Assembly: GCA_963573315.1 (NCBI GenBank)
Contig: OY752143.1
Coordinates: forward strand, 434,001 to 498,000
Origin: Entomortierella parvispora
Lineage: Eukaryota; Mortierellomycota; Mortierellomycetes; Mortierellales; Mortierellaceae
DNA length: 64,000 nucleotides
Reading direction: 5' to 3'
Made by a program: the position numbers and the translations under genes. Within the stretch, counting starts at the first letter, position 1; each line of letters starts with the position of its first letter. Positions 45,529 through 55,292 of this stretch are shown piece after piece. The notes under the pieces were generated by a model that saw only the letters and a program-made list of their open reading frames with translations, ran no database searches and was not told the origin of the DNA.

Positions 45529-45651
45529 AGCCCGAATAAATTATTTTGACGTTCAAAATTTCGAATAAAAAAAACTTGAATACCATCAGCGCAGCTGAAT
45601 ACCATGAACATTCAACGCTATGTCCTACATATAATTGTTATTATAATATGT

Positions 45652-48564
45652 TTACGCTAGAGTATGGCCCATCTCATCGCTGTCATAGACATATTCTTCT
45701 TGATCAACATCTCTTTCATCTTCGTCGTCCTCATCCTCATCGTCCGAGTCTTGAACCAGACGACGTTGTTGCCCCACAGGCGCGTTTGAAGGCGCAAATC
45801 CAGGACGGTATTGACGGAACCGTCTTGGTGTCGGGGCAGGGTATCGATTGGAACGCCCAAAGGGGCCATCATTATCACTGTCGGCGTCACTGTCCGGGCG
45901 GACATGGTTCTCCAAATCAAACGACAAGTCTTGTCGGTAATGTGGTGGACCCTGGGATGACTGTGGATCTGAATCTGCAGTCAAGCCAAAGCGATCACCA
46001 TACGCAGATAGATCATGTTGCTGTGGATGTTGCTGTTGCCGTGGATAAGGGTGCTGGGTTCGAAGTCGATGGTGCTCTTCACTACTATTGCTGTGGTCCA
46101 ATTGTGCAAAAGAAGACGCTATGGAGGGGGCTCCCCGTCGATGAAAGCGAGAGGCGCCATCGTCATTGTGGTCGTCGCCTCTAAGCATACTCTTGCCATA
46201 GTCGTTGGCAGGAAAAGACCATCCATTTCCAACTGAATTGCGAACTGGAATGAGCCAGAGATACCACACAGGTCCAAGGACTTGAATAAAATTTTTCCTA
46301 GAAATGTTAAAAAGATGGTTTGAATATAGCTCACCAGAACCCGACAAAACAGCAAAGGTATGGCTTTGACTTACTTCTTGCCAAGGTCAAAGACGTTGAG
46401 GACTCGACTTTGCATCACCTCGCCACTGGATCCCATTCTATACTTGTGTTTTTCGAAACTCTCGATCGTCGTCTTGTTGGATTTGATCAATAATGTATGA
46501 TGTATTGCAAACGGAACCAGGCACAAGCCAAAGATGACTCCCACAAAAATCATGAATATCCACTGCGGATCAAACACATTCTCGTTCTAATCATTGTTCA
46601 GAGAGAGGCTTTAGAGTCAGGTTTGGAGAAAAAAGGGGGTGACTTCCCAGTTAAAAGACAACATCATCGAGTCAAATCGACCATCGTCCACTTACATATG
46701 GTCCATTGATAACTTCTGCTACAACTGGTATCGTACAGGCGACCATGACCACGCAGTAGACTGCAGTCCATAATACAAACAACTATTTTGCATGTGAAAG
46801 GTCATTAGTTTCCAGCTCGAGGGGGTATAAACGGAGCCAGCTTATAAATGTGCCTACATAGAATGCCTTGTAATTGTTATGGCCGACGCAGTTGTTGAGC
46901 CATGGGCAGTGGCTACCGAAAGAGCAAAGGATTTTGGGGATCAATGCATGTCTAGCATCTTCGTTGACAAACAAACAAACAAACAAACAAGGTAGTAGCT
47001 TACTGGTCCATTTTCAGTACACATCGTTTACAAGACGAGCTATATCAGGGAATTGCAATTTCGTCCGACCGGTTAGCTTAGGTACATATGAAAGAAGGGG
47101 TAATAGAGTGGCTATGGCACGCCTTCCTGACTTTACCAATGATGTGTCCTGTCTGGTTTCTCGAACCTTTATAGAGGGATTGATTGTTAGAATCCAAGGC
47201 GATAAAAAAAGGGGGGAGTGAAGGTCCAATGCTGGCTCGTCAATTGTCTTACTTGCACTTTTGACAGTATCGCATCTTGCCATCTCTCTTGACCGTAAAT
47301 CTCTGTCCAGACAGTCCTAATGGCCGATTATCCTCCTGATCGTTCTCATATTCAACGTCCTCTCTTCTAAATCGATGTCGACTTTCTGACAAAACGCCCT
47401 CGTTCTCAACGACAGTTTGTCCATCCAGACTATCGTCCGCTATCCGGACAACTGTATGGGCTGCTCTCTGGTCCTGTCCTTGCCCCAGAGGTTCAAACGC
47501 CTGTACAGGAGAGAACAGGGTCGTCTTCTTGCCATTAGGGAACAAAGGGGGTGTCGATGGTTCCTGAGAAACCGGGTATGTTTGTTGCGACCAAGAATCG
47601 CTCTGATGATTTTGTCCACTTGAAGGAAAGAAGGGGGAATGAGGCCGCTGTTGTTGCTGAGGAGTAGGACGCTGGTCACTAAGATCTGCTTCATCCGAGG
47701 ATCCGGAACTGGGTCCCAGAGGATGATGGTGTCGATCCCTGTGGACGATATTCCGACCATTCTTCAAAAGAGGAGAGTTGTTTGCACTGGGTGCTGGGGA
47801 GAGGTAAAATTGCTCCGGTTCCAGCAAGCCTACACGAGCCGAATCCTCCTGATCCAGCATTGTGATATCACCATGGTCTGCGCTGTTATATCCTGTGTAT
47901 TTTTTGAGAATCTAGTAAAAACACAACGGCAACAACAACAACAACAACAACAACGACAAAGAGTCAGCCGTTACTGCACTTTGGGGAAAGGAGGAGAGGA
48001 AGAGCACGTCACGTTCTCAGTATCATAAAATAAGTAAGCTTGCCTCAGAGGGGTATCCAGGGGACAAAAATGTCGCCAACGAGTAACTCCATAGAAGGAG
48101 TACCACAATTGTAGTCATCAAGCCCAAGTAGAAAACACCTAGACAAGAAGTAAAGAGAAGAGAAGAGTGAGAAGGATTAGAAAAAAGGGTTGGTTTTCCA
48201 ACGGATCATGTCGCGTTTCGTCTCTCTTCTAGTATGTTTGTGGTCTCGTGTCTGTTACCTTGAAGGACATGGTCGTGTGTCAACAAGTATCTGCATATTG
48301 AGAACGTAAAGACTAGATAGCTCCATCCTACAAGGGCAAGACCTATTCAGAGAGAGAGAGAGAGAGTTCGTCGTCAGCAAGACTAGTCCAATACATTCGG
48401 CGACTGGTGTCGAGTGTGCCCATTGTCCACACAAAAAAAAAAAAGAAAAAGAAAAGGGCTCTCAGAATAAAAAAGGACAAAAAGAAGAGACGTTGCGTAC
48501 AGATGCCGACCGGTAGCCAGGAGAGTGCCTTCAGACAGCCGTCCCGAATGGTCCTAATCTTCAT
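45652..48564 (-). CDS. DHHC-type protein S-palmitoyltransferase
   Basis: Ten exons: 48501-48564, 48259-48342, 48044-48138, 47253-47911, 47137-47166, 47004-47039, 46858-46912, 46696-46782, 46375-46586, 45652-46297; 655 aa. Four TM helices (two before and two after the cysteine-rich domain). The CRD reads YCQKCKFEKPDRTHHCSSCKRC and leads to the catalytic DHHC at 322-325 in MDHHCPWLNNCVG. A 200-aa Gln/Ser/Pro-rich insert precedes the CRD and a long acidic, disordered tail follows. It transfers palmitate to cysteines of substrate proteins on the endomembranes or vacuole. Exons 5 and 6 are only 30 and 36 nt; the third intron has a GC donor; an intron cuts the DHHC codons. Confidence 0.92.
46971..46990. 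repeat. (AAAC)5 microsatellite
   Basis: Five AAAC/CAAA units inside an intron of the palmitoyltransferase gene, just upstream of the acceptor of the exon at 46858-46912 when read on the minus strand (GTTT repeats), where it extends the polypyrimidine-like tract. Confidence 0.7.
47927..47954. repeat. (CAA)n microsatellite in an intron
   Basis: About nine CAA units in the third intron (GC-AG) of the palmitoyltransferase gene; on the coding strand it is a TTG run near the acceptor. It does not affect the reading frame. Confidence 0.7.
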
Positions 48565-49855
48565 GCTGAGTGTGGGCGTGGTGTGGCGTGTGGACTGGTG
48601 ATGGAGAGGAGAGATTGTTTTGCTCTGCAAGGGTCTGTTGAGTGGAATGAAAGGGAGAGAGAGAGGGAGGGAGGGAGGGAAGGAGGAGGAGAAGGAGAAG
48701 GTGGCTGCAGCCAGCTGGGCGATGATGAAGGAAGGAAGGGGGCACACGAGGGATGTGTGTGTATAGTATGCTCTGAATGTGTGAATGTGTCAAGTGTGTG
48801 GGGAACAAGAGGGACAAGGGAACAAAAGTGAGGAGAACAAAGCCCGACGATGCTGGTCACGTGCATGCCATTCTACTATTACAGTATGTACTTTCTTCTC
48901 TCTCTACCACTAGGAGGATAGGAAGTTTGGTGGTATTTTTCAAAGGACGGAGAATCCTTATGATGTCTATAAATTGTTCCATTAACCTCTGTGCCATCTG
49001 TAAAGAGATAAGAAAGAAAAAGAAAAACGTGAGAAAATGGAGAACAAAGAGGTTCGCATCCACTGGGTTCAAAAAGCCAAAGTCGCTGGAATTCATGGTA
49101 TTCATTTGATCAGGCTGGGGTCAATTCTTAACACAGGCGTCCCAGCAGGAAGATGATGTTGCAGAGCGAGAGGATCGAAGCAGCTTACCTCGTAACGTGC
49201 CAAATACTTCGATAGTTTACAGAGTGTACGTTGATCAGAAATGTTATGACATTTTAAACAGCAAGAAGTCGCCTTTCGTTTTATTATTGACGCGACAGGG
49301 GTTTTGTAATTACATTCGCAGATGCAGCATGCATCTACCGAGGACATATATCAGAATGTCTGAAACGCGCGTCTGCCGAGAGTAGAATTTCAGACGAGTA
49401 TGACAGACATAACAATTCAACTATGATGAAAATGGAGCCCGTCCCGCCCTTAGTGGATCGATCTATCGTGTCTGCGTGTTTGTCTTCTTGTACAGTAAAT
49501 TGATGAGTTGATGTCCGAGAAACGAGGAGGCTCATTACTCCAGTCTAGTCCTCATGAGTTTTGTTTGTTTGGGATGGATTGTGTGCACACCTTGATGGTA
49601 AGTCCAGAAATTACGGTCCTGTTGGGTTCATACAGTATTTCATGACTGCTGCATGTTTGTCAACCCATCCACCGTGAGAGCACAACGGTGGGATGGCTGG
49701 GCTGTTGATTCACACGCTCTGATTGGCCCAGGAAAAAAAGAGAGGAAGGAGGATTTTTTTCGCGACTTTTTAGCCAGCCTAGACGCTCGAAACGATGCAA
49801 CAATAACAAATGGATCAACAAGCGAATTGTTCTGGAAAGAGAAAAAAGTATAAAG
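48565..49855. other. Upstream region of the palmitoyltransferase gene; no gene seen
   Basis: Contains a GAGAGG-rich stretch (48650-48710), likely the promoter leader of the palmitoyltransferase. Short frames on both strands lack domains and start context. A possible small minus frame (49102-49347) is Cys-rich, but I cannot support it as a gene. Confidence 0.45.
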
Positions 49856-49952
49856 TACACAATCCACGTCCAATTTAGAGAACTTTTGGTCCTCTAAATT
49901 GGTTTTCCCAGTTTGGATGATTTTTTATCATCGAAATTGGACGTGGACTGTA
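49856..49952. mobile_element. 97-bp MITE-like element
   Basis: Ends are inverted: left TACACAATCCACGTCCAATTT, right AAATTGGACGTGGACTGTA. A second, inner inverted repeat (CCAATTTAGAG/CTCTAAATTGG, about 49870-49902) uses part of the left arm. Terminal TA on each side would fit a TA target site. Non-coding. Confidence 0.6.
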
Positions 49953-50033
49953 GACTGCTGAACGCGTTGAGAAAGCCTGCAATGAACACTGAAACAGAGG
50001 GCAGGGCGAAGGGGATATTCTTGCACCATCTGT

Positions 50034-50199
50034 TAGAGTCCTGGACAACAGAACACATTCTTTATATTTCCTCCAATTGAACTGGGAGTTGAATGAATTC
50101 CTCCTCAGCGTAAATTGAACTTCTGTGCAACAGCACCTGAATGAATTGGGATAGAATGCAGCAGAAATATAAAGAATGCGTTCTGTTGTCCAGGACTCT
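50034..50199. mobile_element. 166-bp MITE (TAGAGTCC family, copy B)
   Basis: Terminal inverted repeats of 37 nt match at 36 positions (TAGAGTCCTGGACAACAGAA inward to TTTATATTTC; the right end is the inverse). Flanking TA is consistent with a TA target duplication. Shares its outer ends and the inner TTTATATT with the element at 14599-14769, so both belong to one family. Confidence 0.85.
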
Positions 50200-50413
50200 A
50201 TTTTGATTCATCGAAAGGCATTCTCCAAAAGCTGGACGCAAAAAGGTTTTGAGCCTTCCCTATAACAAACCAGACTAATCTCTCCTTTCTTAGAATATTT
50301 TTTCGTGCAACACAGCAACAAGAATGGAAATCGTTGCCATTGACGCATGGCCGATTAAAGTCTCACAGAGTACTGTAAAAATATAAGAACATACGAAATC
50401 TCTGGGGGGTCTC

Positions 50414-51417
50414 TACACAATTTGCCTTCCGTTCCATCTGAGGACCGATCGAGCCTGGGGAATATCGTCTACTATGGATAAGAAAAGGGCTAGAGATATT
50501 AGTTTACGGCAGGAGGGATCTGACATGTTGTGCGGTTTGATGACTGCCCCCAAAATATTCAAGACCAAGCTCGCCCTTGCCCTCCTGTCCCAGGCAAACT
50601 ATGTACCTTGATACATGCATTGGCTACCAAATCAGAACCAGTCAGCCAGGTGCAGAAGCGCGCGCTTGCCCTCGGATGCTCGGATGGCGTTCCGGGCGTA
50701 AGGCACACTGATCGTGCATGGCTTGCTAAGGTTTGTTGTCGGCGGGAGCACAGCATCCAGCAGCACAGAATTTAACAAAAACGGACAAACTTATGAGCAA
50801 TTGCCCTCTATGGCGATTGCTTGATTGAGAGAAGTGAGTTCATCCATCACGGGAAAGAAACAATTACACCACGAGAGCCGCTCTTGACAACGACTTTCTT
50901 TTTTTTTTTTTTTTTTTTTATGTACTCACCGTCAGTTTACGGGTGATCCGAACTAGGCAGAGCTGATGGATGGACGAGTTTTTGGGACTCGGTCGGGGGA
51001 GGAAACATATTTGTCCGCACTGTTCAGAAAAATTAGACTAACAGGTTCAAGAATGGCTTTCACTCTGTGCTACATATCTCGTCTGCATGAGATCTTGCGA
51101 GGGGGAGGCGGAACCTGAGGCGCAATGACTCGGCAGCATGAGTGAACAACGACTGGGGAAAAGACTCTTCATTGGTACATCATGGTGAACTCCATCTTTC
51201 CTCATCAGGTTTGAGAACTGGACTCTATCTACAGAAACAGCACTCCGAATGAAACGAATAAAAAAAAAAAAGAAAAGAAATACGAGTGCACATGGACATT
51301 GTTTGTAGTTCGAGAAAGCAGCCAATGGGCAACCTGCCACTGCTGTTGCTCTGAAAAACTTCGTGAGAACATCAACAACACAAGTGTTTCGAGAGAGGAG
51401 AGTGAATGTCCTCCTGA
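50414..51417 (+). repeat. 1-kb dispersed repeat, copy 2
   Basis: Inverted partner of 7655-8648, about 42 kb away. It keeps the poly-T tract (about 50901-50919) and the frame at 50530-50775, whose peptide resembles the copy-1 peptide (both contain ALALGCSDG and HTDRAWLAKVC). It ends about 35 nt before the left end of the Harbinger element, so it was either an insertion target or is an accidental neighbour. Small indels versus copy 1 interrupt the other frame. Confidence 0.8.
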
Positions 51418-51585
51418 GCCATATTCAACAGCGTGTAGAGTGTAAAAATGTAGCAAAATTGCACGACACTCAATTGGCCACCCACGTTACACGGGTAGAA
51501 TGACTCATTTTTTCTTTTGCACTGGATTGTTTTTGCACGACGTTTTTGATTTTTCTCTTCATTACTACTTTCCCTCCATCACTTG

Positions 51586-52848
51586 ATGCCGCCTCTTAGA
51601 ATACGAAGGACAAAAAGACAGCGTTTCATCCGACTATGTGAGAAGCGGATAGTAGAGACACTGGAATATTTCGAAGAACAGACCCTCCTATATGGGTGGG
51701 CACCATTTCCACTGCTTGCGAAGTCATATGGGGAACTTCTTGAACAAATCCGTGGATCTCGATATCTCAAGGCTCGCAAGCGTATGGCTTTTTCAAAAGT
51801 GTTAGTAGAGCAAGTCCTTCCACAATACGACGAGGAACAATTCAGGGACATTCTGCGCGTCACCAAGGAGCAGGCGCAATTGGTTGTGGGACTGATAGAA
51901 GGGAGTGTTCAGTTCCAAAGCAAGAACCCAGCCTTTCCTCAGGAGAGGGTGGTGAGGCAGCTCGAGGTTGCTCTGTTTCGCCTCGGCACGAAAGGCATTT
52001 CGACAAAAAAAGTGGCATGGATATTTGGAGTCTCTCAAGGATCTGTCCATGCGTATACATGGCGCTGTGTGTATGCACTCGAGGAACTCTTTGACCATCA
52101 TGTTGTGTGGCCCAACGAGGAGCGCAAGGCAGAGATATCCGAGTGGTTCCGTGTCAATAGAGGGTTTCCCTTTGCAATTGGTGCTGTTGATGGCGTGCCA
52201 TTTCCCCTTGAACAGGCACCGAGCTATGATCCAGGGGCCTTTATCACCCGTAAATGCGACTACGCCGTGAGTGCCACCTGCGTCTGTGATCATGAAGGCC
52301 TCTTTACTTTTGTCTCGACTGGATACATTGGCTCAATGCACGACTCCCTTGCATATCAGAGGTGTTACCTGTACACGCACAAGGAGCTCTACTTTCACGG
52401 GTACCAATACCTGCTCGCTGATGCCGCGTATACGATTTCCTGCACGGTCATGCCAAGATACAAGTCAGCCGTTGGAGATGAGCGGACGTTCAACAAGTAC
52501 CATAGCTCGGCTCGTGTGAAGGTAGAACACGGATTTGGATTGCTGAAAAACAAGTTCCCGTCCCTAAGAAACCTGCCAATCAAGATCGCCTCCTTGGAGG
52601 ATCTGGACAAGTCGGCAAGTTGGGTTCGAGCATGCGTTGTTCTACATAACATCATTCGTCGGAACGAACTGCAGACGGCGATTTTACATGACGATTCGGA
52701 CGATTCAGGTGGTGACTCGGACTACTTCTCTGAATCTGATTACTCAGGAGGTGAAGAGGGGACAAGCAACGAGCTGGATAAGCGCCTTGGTAGACAGAAG
52801 AGAGACAGTATGAGGGTATGGACGATTCATGATAGGCGCCGATGTTAA
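51586..52848 (+). CDS. PIF/Harbinger DDE endonuclease (transposase)
   Basis: Single exon, 420 aa, from the ATG at 51586. N-terminal helical region, HTH-like part (TKKVAWIFGVSQGSVHAYTWR, about 136-160) and the DDE_Tnp_4 nuclease core. Proposed catalytic residues: Asp202 in AVDGVPFPL, Asp279 in LLADAAYTIS and Glu314 in RVKVEHGFGLLK, with spacing usual for Harbinger transposases. The frame is intact and acidic/Ser-rich at the C-terminus, so the protein may still be active. Its stop lies only 8 nt from the stop of the converging partner gene. Confidence 0.93.
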   Translation: MPPLRIRRTKRQRFIRLCEKRIVETLEYFEEQTLLYGWAPFPLLAKSYGELLEQIRGSRYLKARKRMAFSKVLVEQVLPQYDEEQFRDILRVTKEQAQLVVGLIEGSVQFQSKNPAFPQERVVRQLEVALFRLGTKGISTKKVAWIFGVSQGSVHAYTWRCVYALEELFDHHVVWPNEERKAEISEWFRVNRGFPFAIGAVDGVPFPLEQAPSYDPGAFITRKCDYAVSATCVCDHEGLFTFVSTGYIGSMHDSLAYQRCYLYTHKELYFHGYQYLLADAAYTISCTVMPRYKSAVGDERTFNKYHSSARVKVEHGFGLLKNKFPSLRNLPIKIASLEDLDKSASWVRACVVLHNIIRRNELQTAILHDDSDDSGGDSDYFSESDYSGGEEGTSNELDKRLGRQKRDSMRVWTIHDRRRC

Positions 52849-52856
52849 GGTCTTTA

Positions 52857-54574
52857 TTAAACAATTGGGACATTTGATGTTCTAAGTCCTTGCACCTGTT
52901 TCTGGAGATCTGTTTTCAGTTCGGCGGCCATATTGTGATACCGTGTCCATTCCTGCTGAACACGAGTCCATTCCTTGTCAATACGTTGCCACTCGGCCTG
53001 TTTCTCAGTTTTAAAATCCATTTCACGTTGTTCCAGTGCTAGTTCTCGCTTGTGGAGCATCGCTGTATGCTTCGCCTCGATATCATCTAGTCTTTTAATC
53101 AAGGCTTGCTCCCGATTCAGACATTCTTCCGATGCTGCTCCCAGTCTGTTGCCTCCTTTACGATAATTCCGCTCCAGCCTACTTAACGTCTTTGAAATGT
53201 CCGGCCCTGGCACTGCACTGTCCTCTTTCCGTTGTTTGCCCTTTGAGGTTGAAGACCTTGCAGGTGGAGGTTCTATTAAGGAACGAATATATTGGTCAGA
53301 GGAGCATCTTCTTTTGCCTCAGATATTGGGGAACCCAGATAAACCTACGTATTGAACTGTCAGAATCAGACCAGCTAAGTGCACCTTCGAAGTCTTCGAT
53401 AGTGTTGTCGCCTATGGCCACATGCTCATTGAGCTCAGCGTTCCTGTCAGGATCCAATCGAAGCGGCTGCTTTGGTGGCGGTGCGTTTCTTTTCAGGCTC
53501 CCAACATACACCTTGTGAAGCTTCTCATAGAAAGGACACTCATCCAACATAGCGTCCTTAAGTGTTGTTTCCTCTGTGTCTCCTGCTCCTGTGGCATTGG
53601 CCAACTTTCGAGCAGCATCATATTTTTTCTTGGTGTACGCGATTTTCGATTTGACTGACACGGCGTCCCAAGTCGTGTTATGTTTTGAATTGACGAGCTC
53701 AGCGATCTCCTTGTGAATGTCTGCTGGCCTGTGCCCGGCGGTTGGTGCTACTCGATGGAGCCTCTCATGATTGATCGGATCAGCTAGCCAATCAATAAAT
53801 GTGTCCATTCCCTCATTGGACCAGAACTTGCTCATTCCATCTGTCGTTTCTGACGCAGCACCTTTTCTCTTTTTCGCTGCTGGCTGAGAGTTTGAGCTTG
53901 ATCCTGCGACCGAAGATTCCGGCGTCAGATCTATTGAGGCAGAGGCTATAGGACGAACTTGAATGCTACGTTGACGCTTGGTCATCTCGGATGAGTCAAT
54001 GTACTGAAGATTTGTGGCGGTGAAGTTTGGATTAAGGGGAAATGAGGTAGACTGATGTAACACTTGGTGCAGGTGTTGTTGTGGATGTTGCTGCTGTTGC
54101 TGCTGTTGCTGCTGTTGCTGCTGTTGCTGCTGTTGCTGCGGGTATTGATGCTGTTGCTGCGTGTAATGATGTTGCAGGTATTGCTGCTGCAAATAGTGCA
54201 GCTGTTGACGCGGATGCAACTGATTTATTGACTGAGAATTTTGACTGTAAGACAGATCCGAGTTTGAATGAGTGGACTGGTGAGCAGAAACACGAGGCGA
54301 TTGAAAGGACGCCTGGGAGAGAGCAGGCGAGGGAAAAGAAGTAGGTGAAGGGAAGGACGTTGATGGGGAAGGGTCGGGGATAGCAGTGAGAGGATGAGGC
54401 GCGAGAATTGGAGGAGGCGACCCTCTTTAAAAGTTGTTGACCATGGGAATAGATGAGAAGAATGAGAAGAGAAACGAAAAAAAAGTCAGCATCGTGTTTT
54501 TTTGTTCGAGTCTTTTGTTCTTCTTTTTTGAGAACAAAACCTGTCGTGCAAAATGAAGATGATTGGCTGGGCAT
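52857..54574 (-). CDS. Harbinger partner: polyQ MADF/Myb-like DNA-binding protein
   Basis: Exons 53349-54422 and 52857-53272, plus a tentative first exon 54541-54574; 507 aa with it. If that exon is wrong, the first internal ATG is at 53985 (350 aa), but the frame is open for 430 nt above it. Features: Ser/Pro-rich N-terminus, about 17 consecutive Gln, a Myb/SANT-MADF-like domain (KFWSNEGMDTFIDWLADP, then WDAVSVKSKIAYTKKKYDAARKL) and a C-terminal coiled coil of alternating charge (EQREMDFKTEKQAEWQRIDKEW). In Harbinger elements such proteins carry the transposase into the nucleus and bind the ends. Confidence 0.75.
54086..54140 (-). repeat. CAG/CAA polyglutamine repeat
   Basis: A mixed CAGCAA tandem (TTGCTG on the plus strand) coding the Gln run in the transposon partner protein. 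It is expected to vary in length between strains. Confidence 0.8.
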
Positions 54575-54661
54575 GATTTTGCACCAAGATTTTTTTGCAC
54601 GGTGGTGTGGCCAATCAAACATTTTGCACGCTTCCCCTGCCCACCGATGAATATGGCTCTG

Positions 54662-54668
54662 GTATAAA
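54662..54668 (+). promoter_or_regulatory. TATA box before the ATA-start peptide frame
   Basis: TATAAAA lies 100 nt upstream of the peptide frame starting at 54762, followed by a C/T-rich leader. Suggests that the locus is, or recently was, transcribed. Confidence 0.5.
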
Positions 54669-54761
54669 AAGAATGGATTTCAGTGTCCTCTTTCTCTCAT
54701 CACACACATTCTTTTCAGTCATCACAACCCCCCTCCACCCTACCACTCAAAGAAAAACAAG

Positions 54762-54929
54762 ATAAAGTTTTCGCCTGCCGCCCTCCTCTTGACTCTCTCC
54801 GTCATCCTGTCCGTGACCATGGCTGCTCCAATAGTCCCCGAGACTGTCACCGTGTGCCCCGGCTGCTGTTTCATCAATAGACATTTCGTGCCCTGCCCCG
54901 ACGAGGTCGTCAAGCCACTTGATAAATAA
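54762..54929 (+). pseudogene. Small secreted peptide with ATA in place of the start codon
   Basis: A 55-residue frame starting with ATA (54762) and ending at TAA 54927-54929. Apart from the first codon it is a complete secreted peptide: Lys at position 2, hydrophobic core with many Leu, signal cleavage near TMA-AP, then a 35-aa mature part with four Cys (C-x2-CC and a later C). The layout parallels the peptide at 15756. No in-frame ATG lies upstream; the first is codon 20, which would remove the signal peptide. Either a start-loss pseudogene or initiation at AUA. A TATA box and a leader are intact. Confidence 0.5.
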
Positions 54930-54935
54930 TCGGGG

Positions 54936-54972
54936 TTTTCAGTTTTCGGGTTTCGGGTTTCGGTTTTCGGTC
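54936..54972 (+). repeat. TTTCGG-rich short repeat
   Basis: GTTTTC/GTTTCGG words repeat about five times directly after the peptide frame (GGTTTTCAG then TTTCGGGTTTCGGG). It may form part of the 3' untranslated region. Confidence 0.5.
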
Positions 54973-55292
54973 GCATTGACAATAAACGTATCCCGCTGTC
55001 ACCTTCACTGACCCTGATGAAAACAGTGCAATTATTTCTTTGGCCAACTTCTGCACGTTTTGACGTGGCGCTGTACAGTAATGATCTGAAGGACCTCGAC
55101 AAAGCCTATGCTGGCAATTAATAAGATGACCCATAGTAAATTCAAGGACTGAATGCTTCCATAGAGTACTAGCTTAGTCTCTCAAACTTCCATATATATA
55201 TATCTCGCGTGTAATTTATTTTGGTTTCTTTGCCTGTCTGCTTCTTGTCTTACGACGAAGTCAGCCCATCAGAGTCGAATCAGAACCCTTCT

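Larger units (their letters stand above)
51453..54630. mobile_element. PIF/Harbinger-like DNA transposon
   Basis: About 3.2 kb holding the two genes typical of PIF/Harbinger elements. Candidate imperfect terminal inverted repeats of about 90 bp: on the left GCAAAAT, ATTGGCCACCCAC and TTTTTGCACGACG occur in that order (51453-51542); on the right the inverse strand shows GCAAAAT, ATTGGCCACACCAC and ATTTTGCACGACAG (54542-54628). GTGCAAA words recur inside both ends and could be transposase binding sites. The 3-bp target duplication expected for the family could not be fixed, so the borders are approximate. Confidence 0.75.

Noticed and set aside
46971-47954. Short tandem repeats considered as a CRISPR array
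   Set aside because: Units are 3-4 nt microsatellites without spacers, and the genome is eukaryotic.
48343-48866. Pyrimidine-rich minus frames (134 and 101 codons) around the first palmitoyltransferase exon
   Set aside because: Leu/Pro/Ser low-complexity translation of a GA-rich leader; the true exon uses the frame starting MKIRTIRDG.
51802-52293. 163-codon minus frame within the Harbinger transposase
   Set aside because: Antisense shadow of a fully supported DDE frame.
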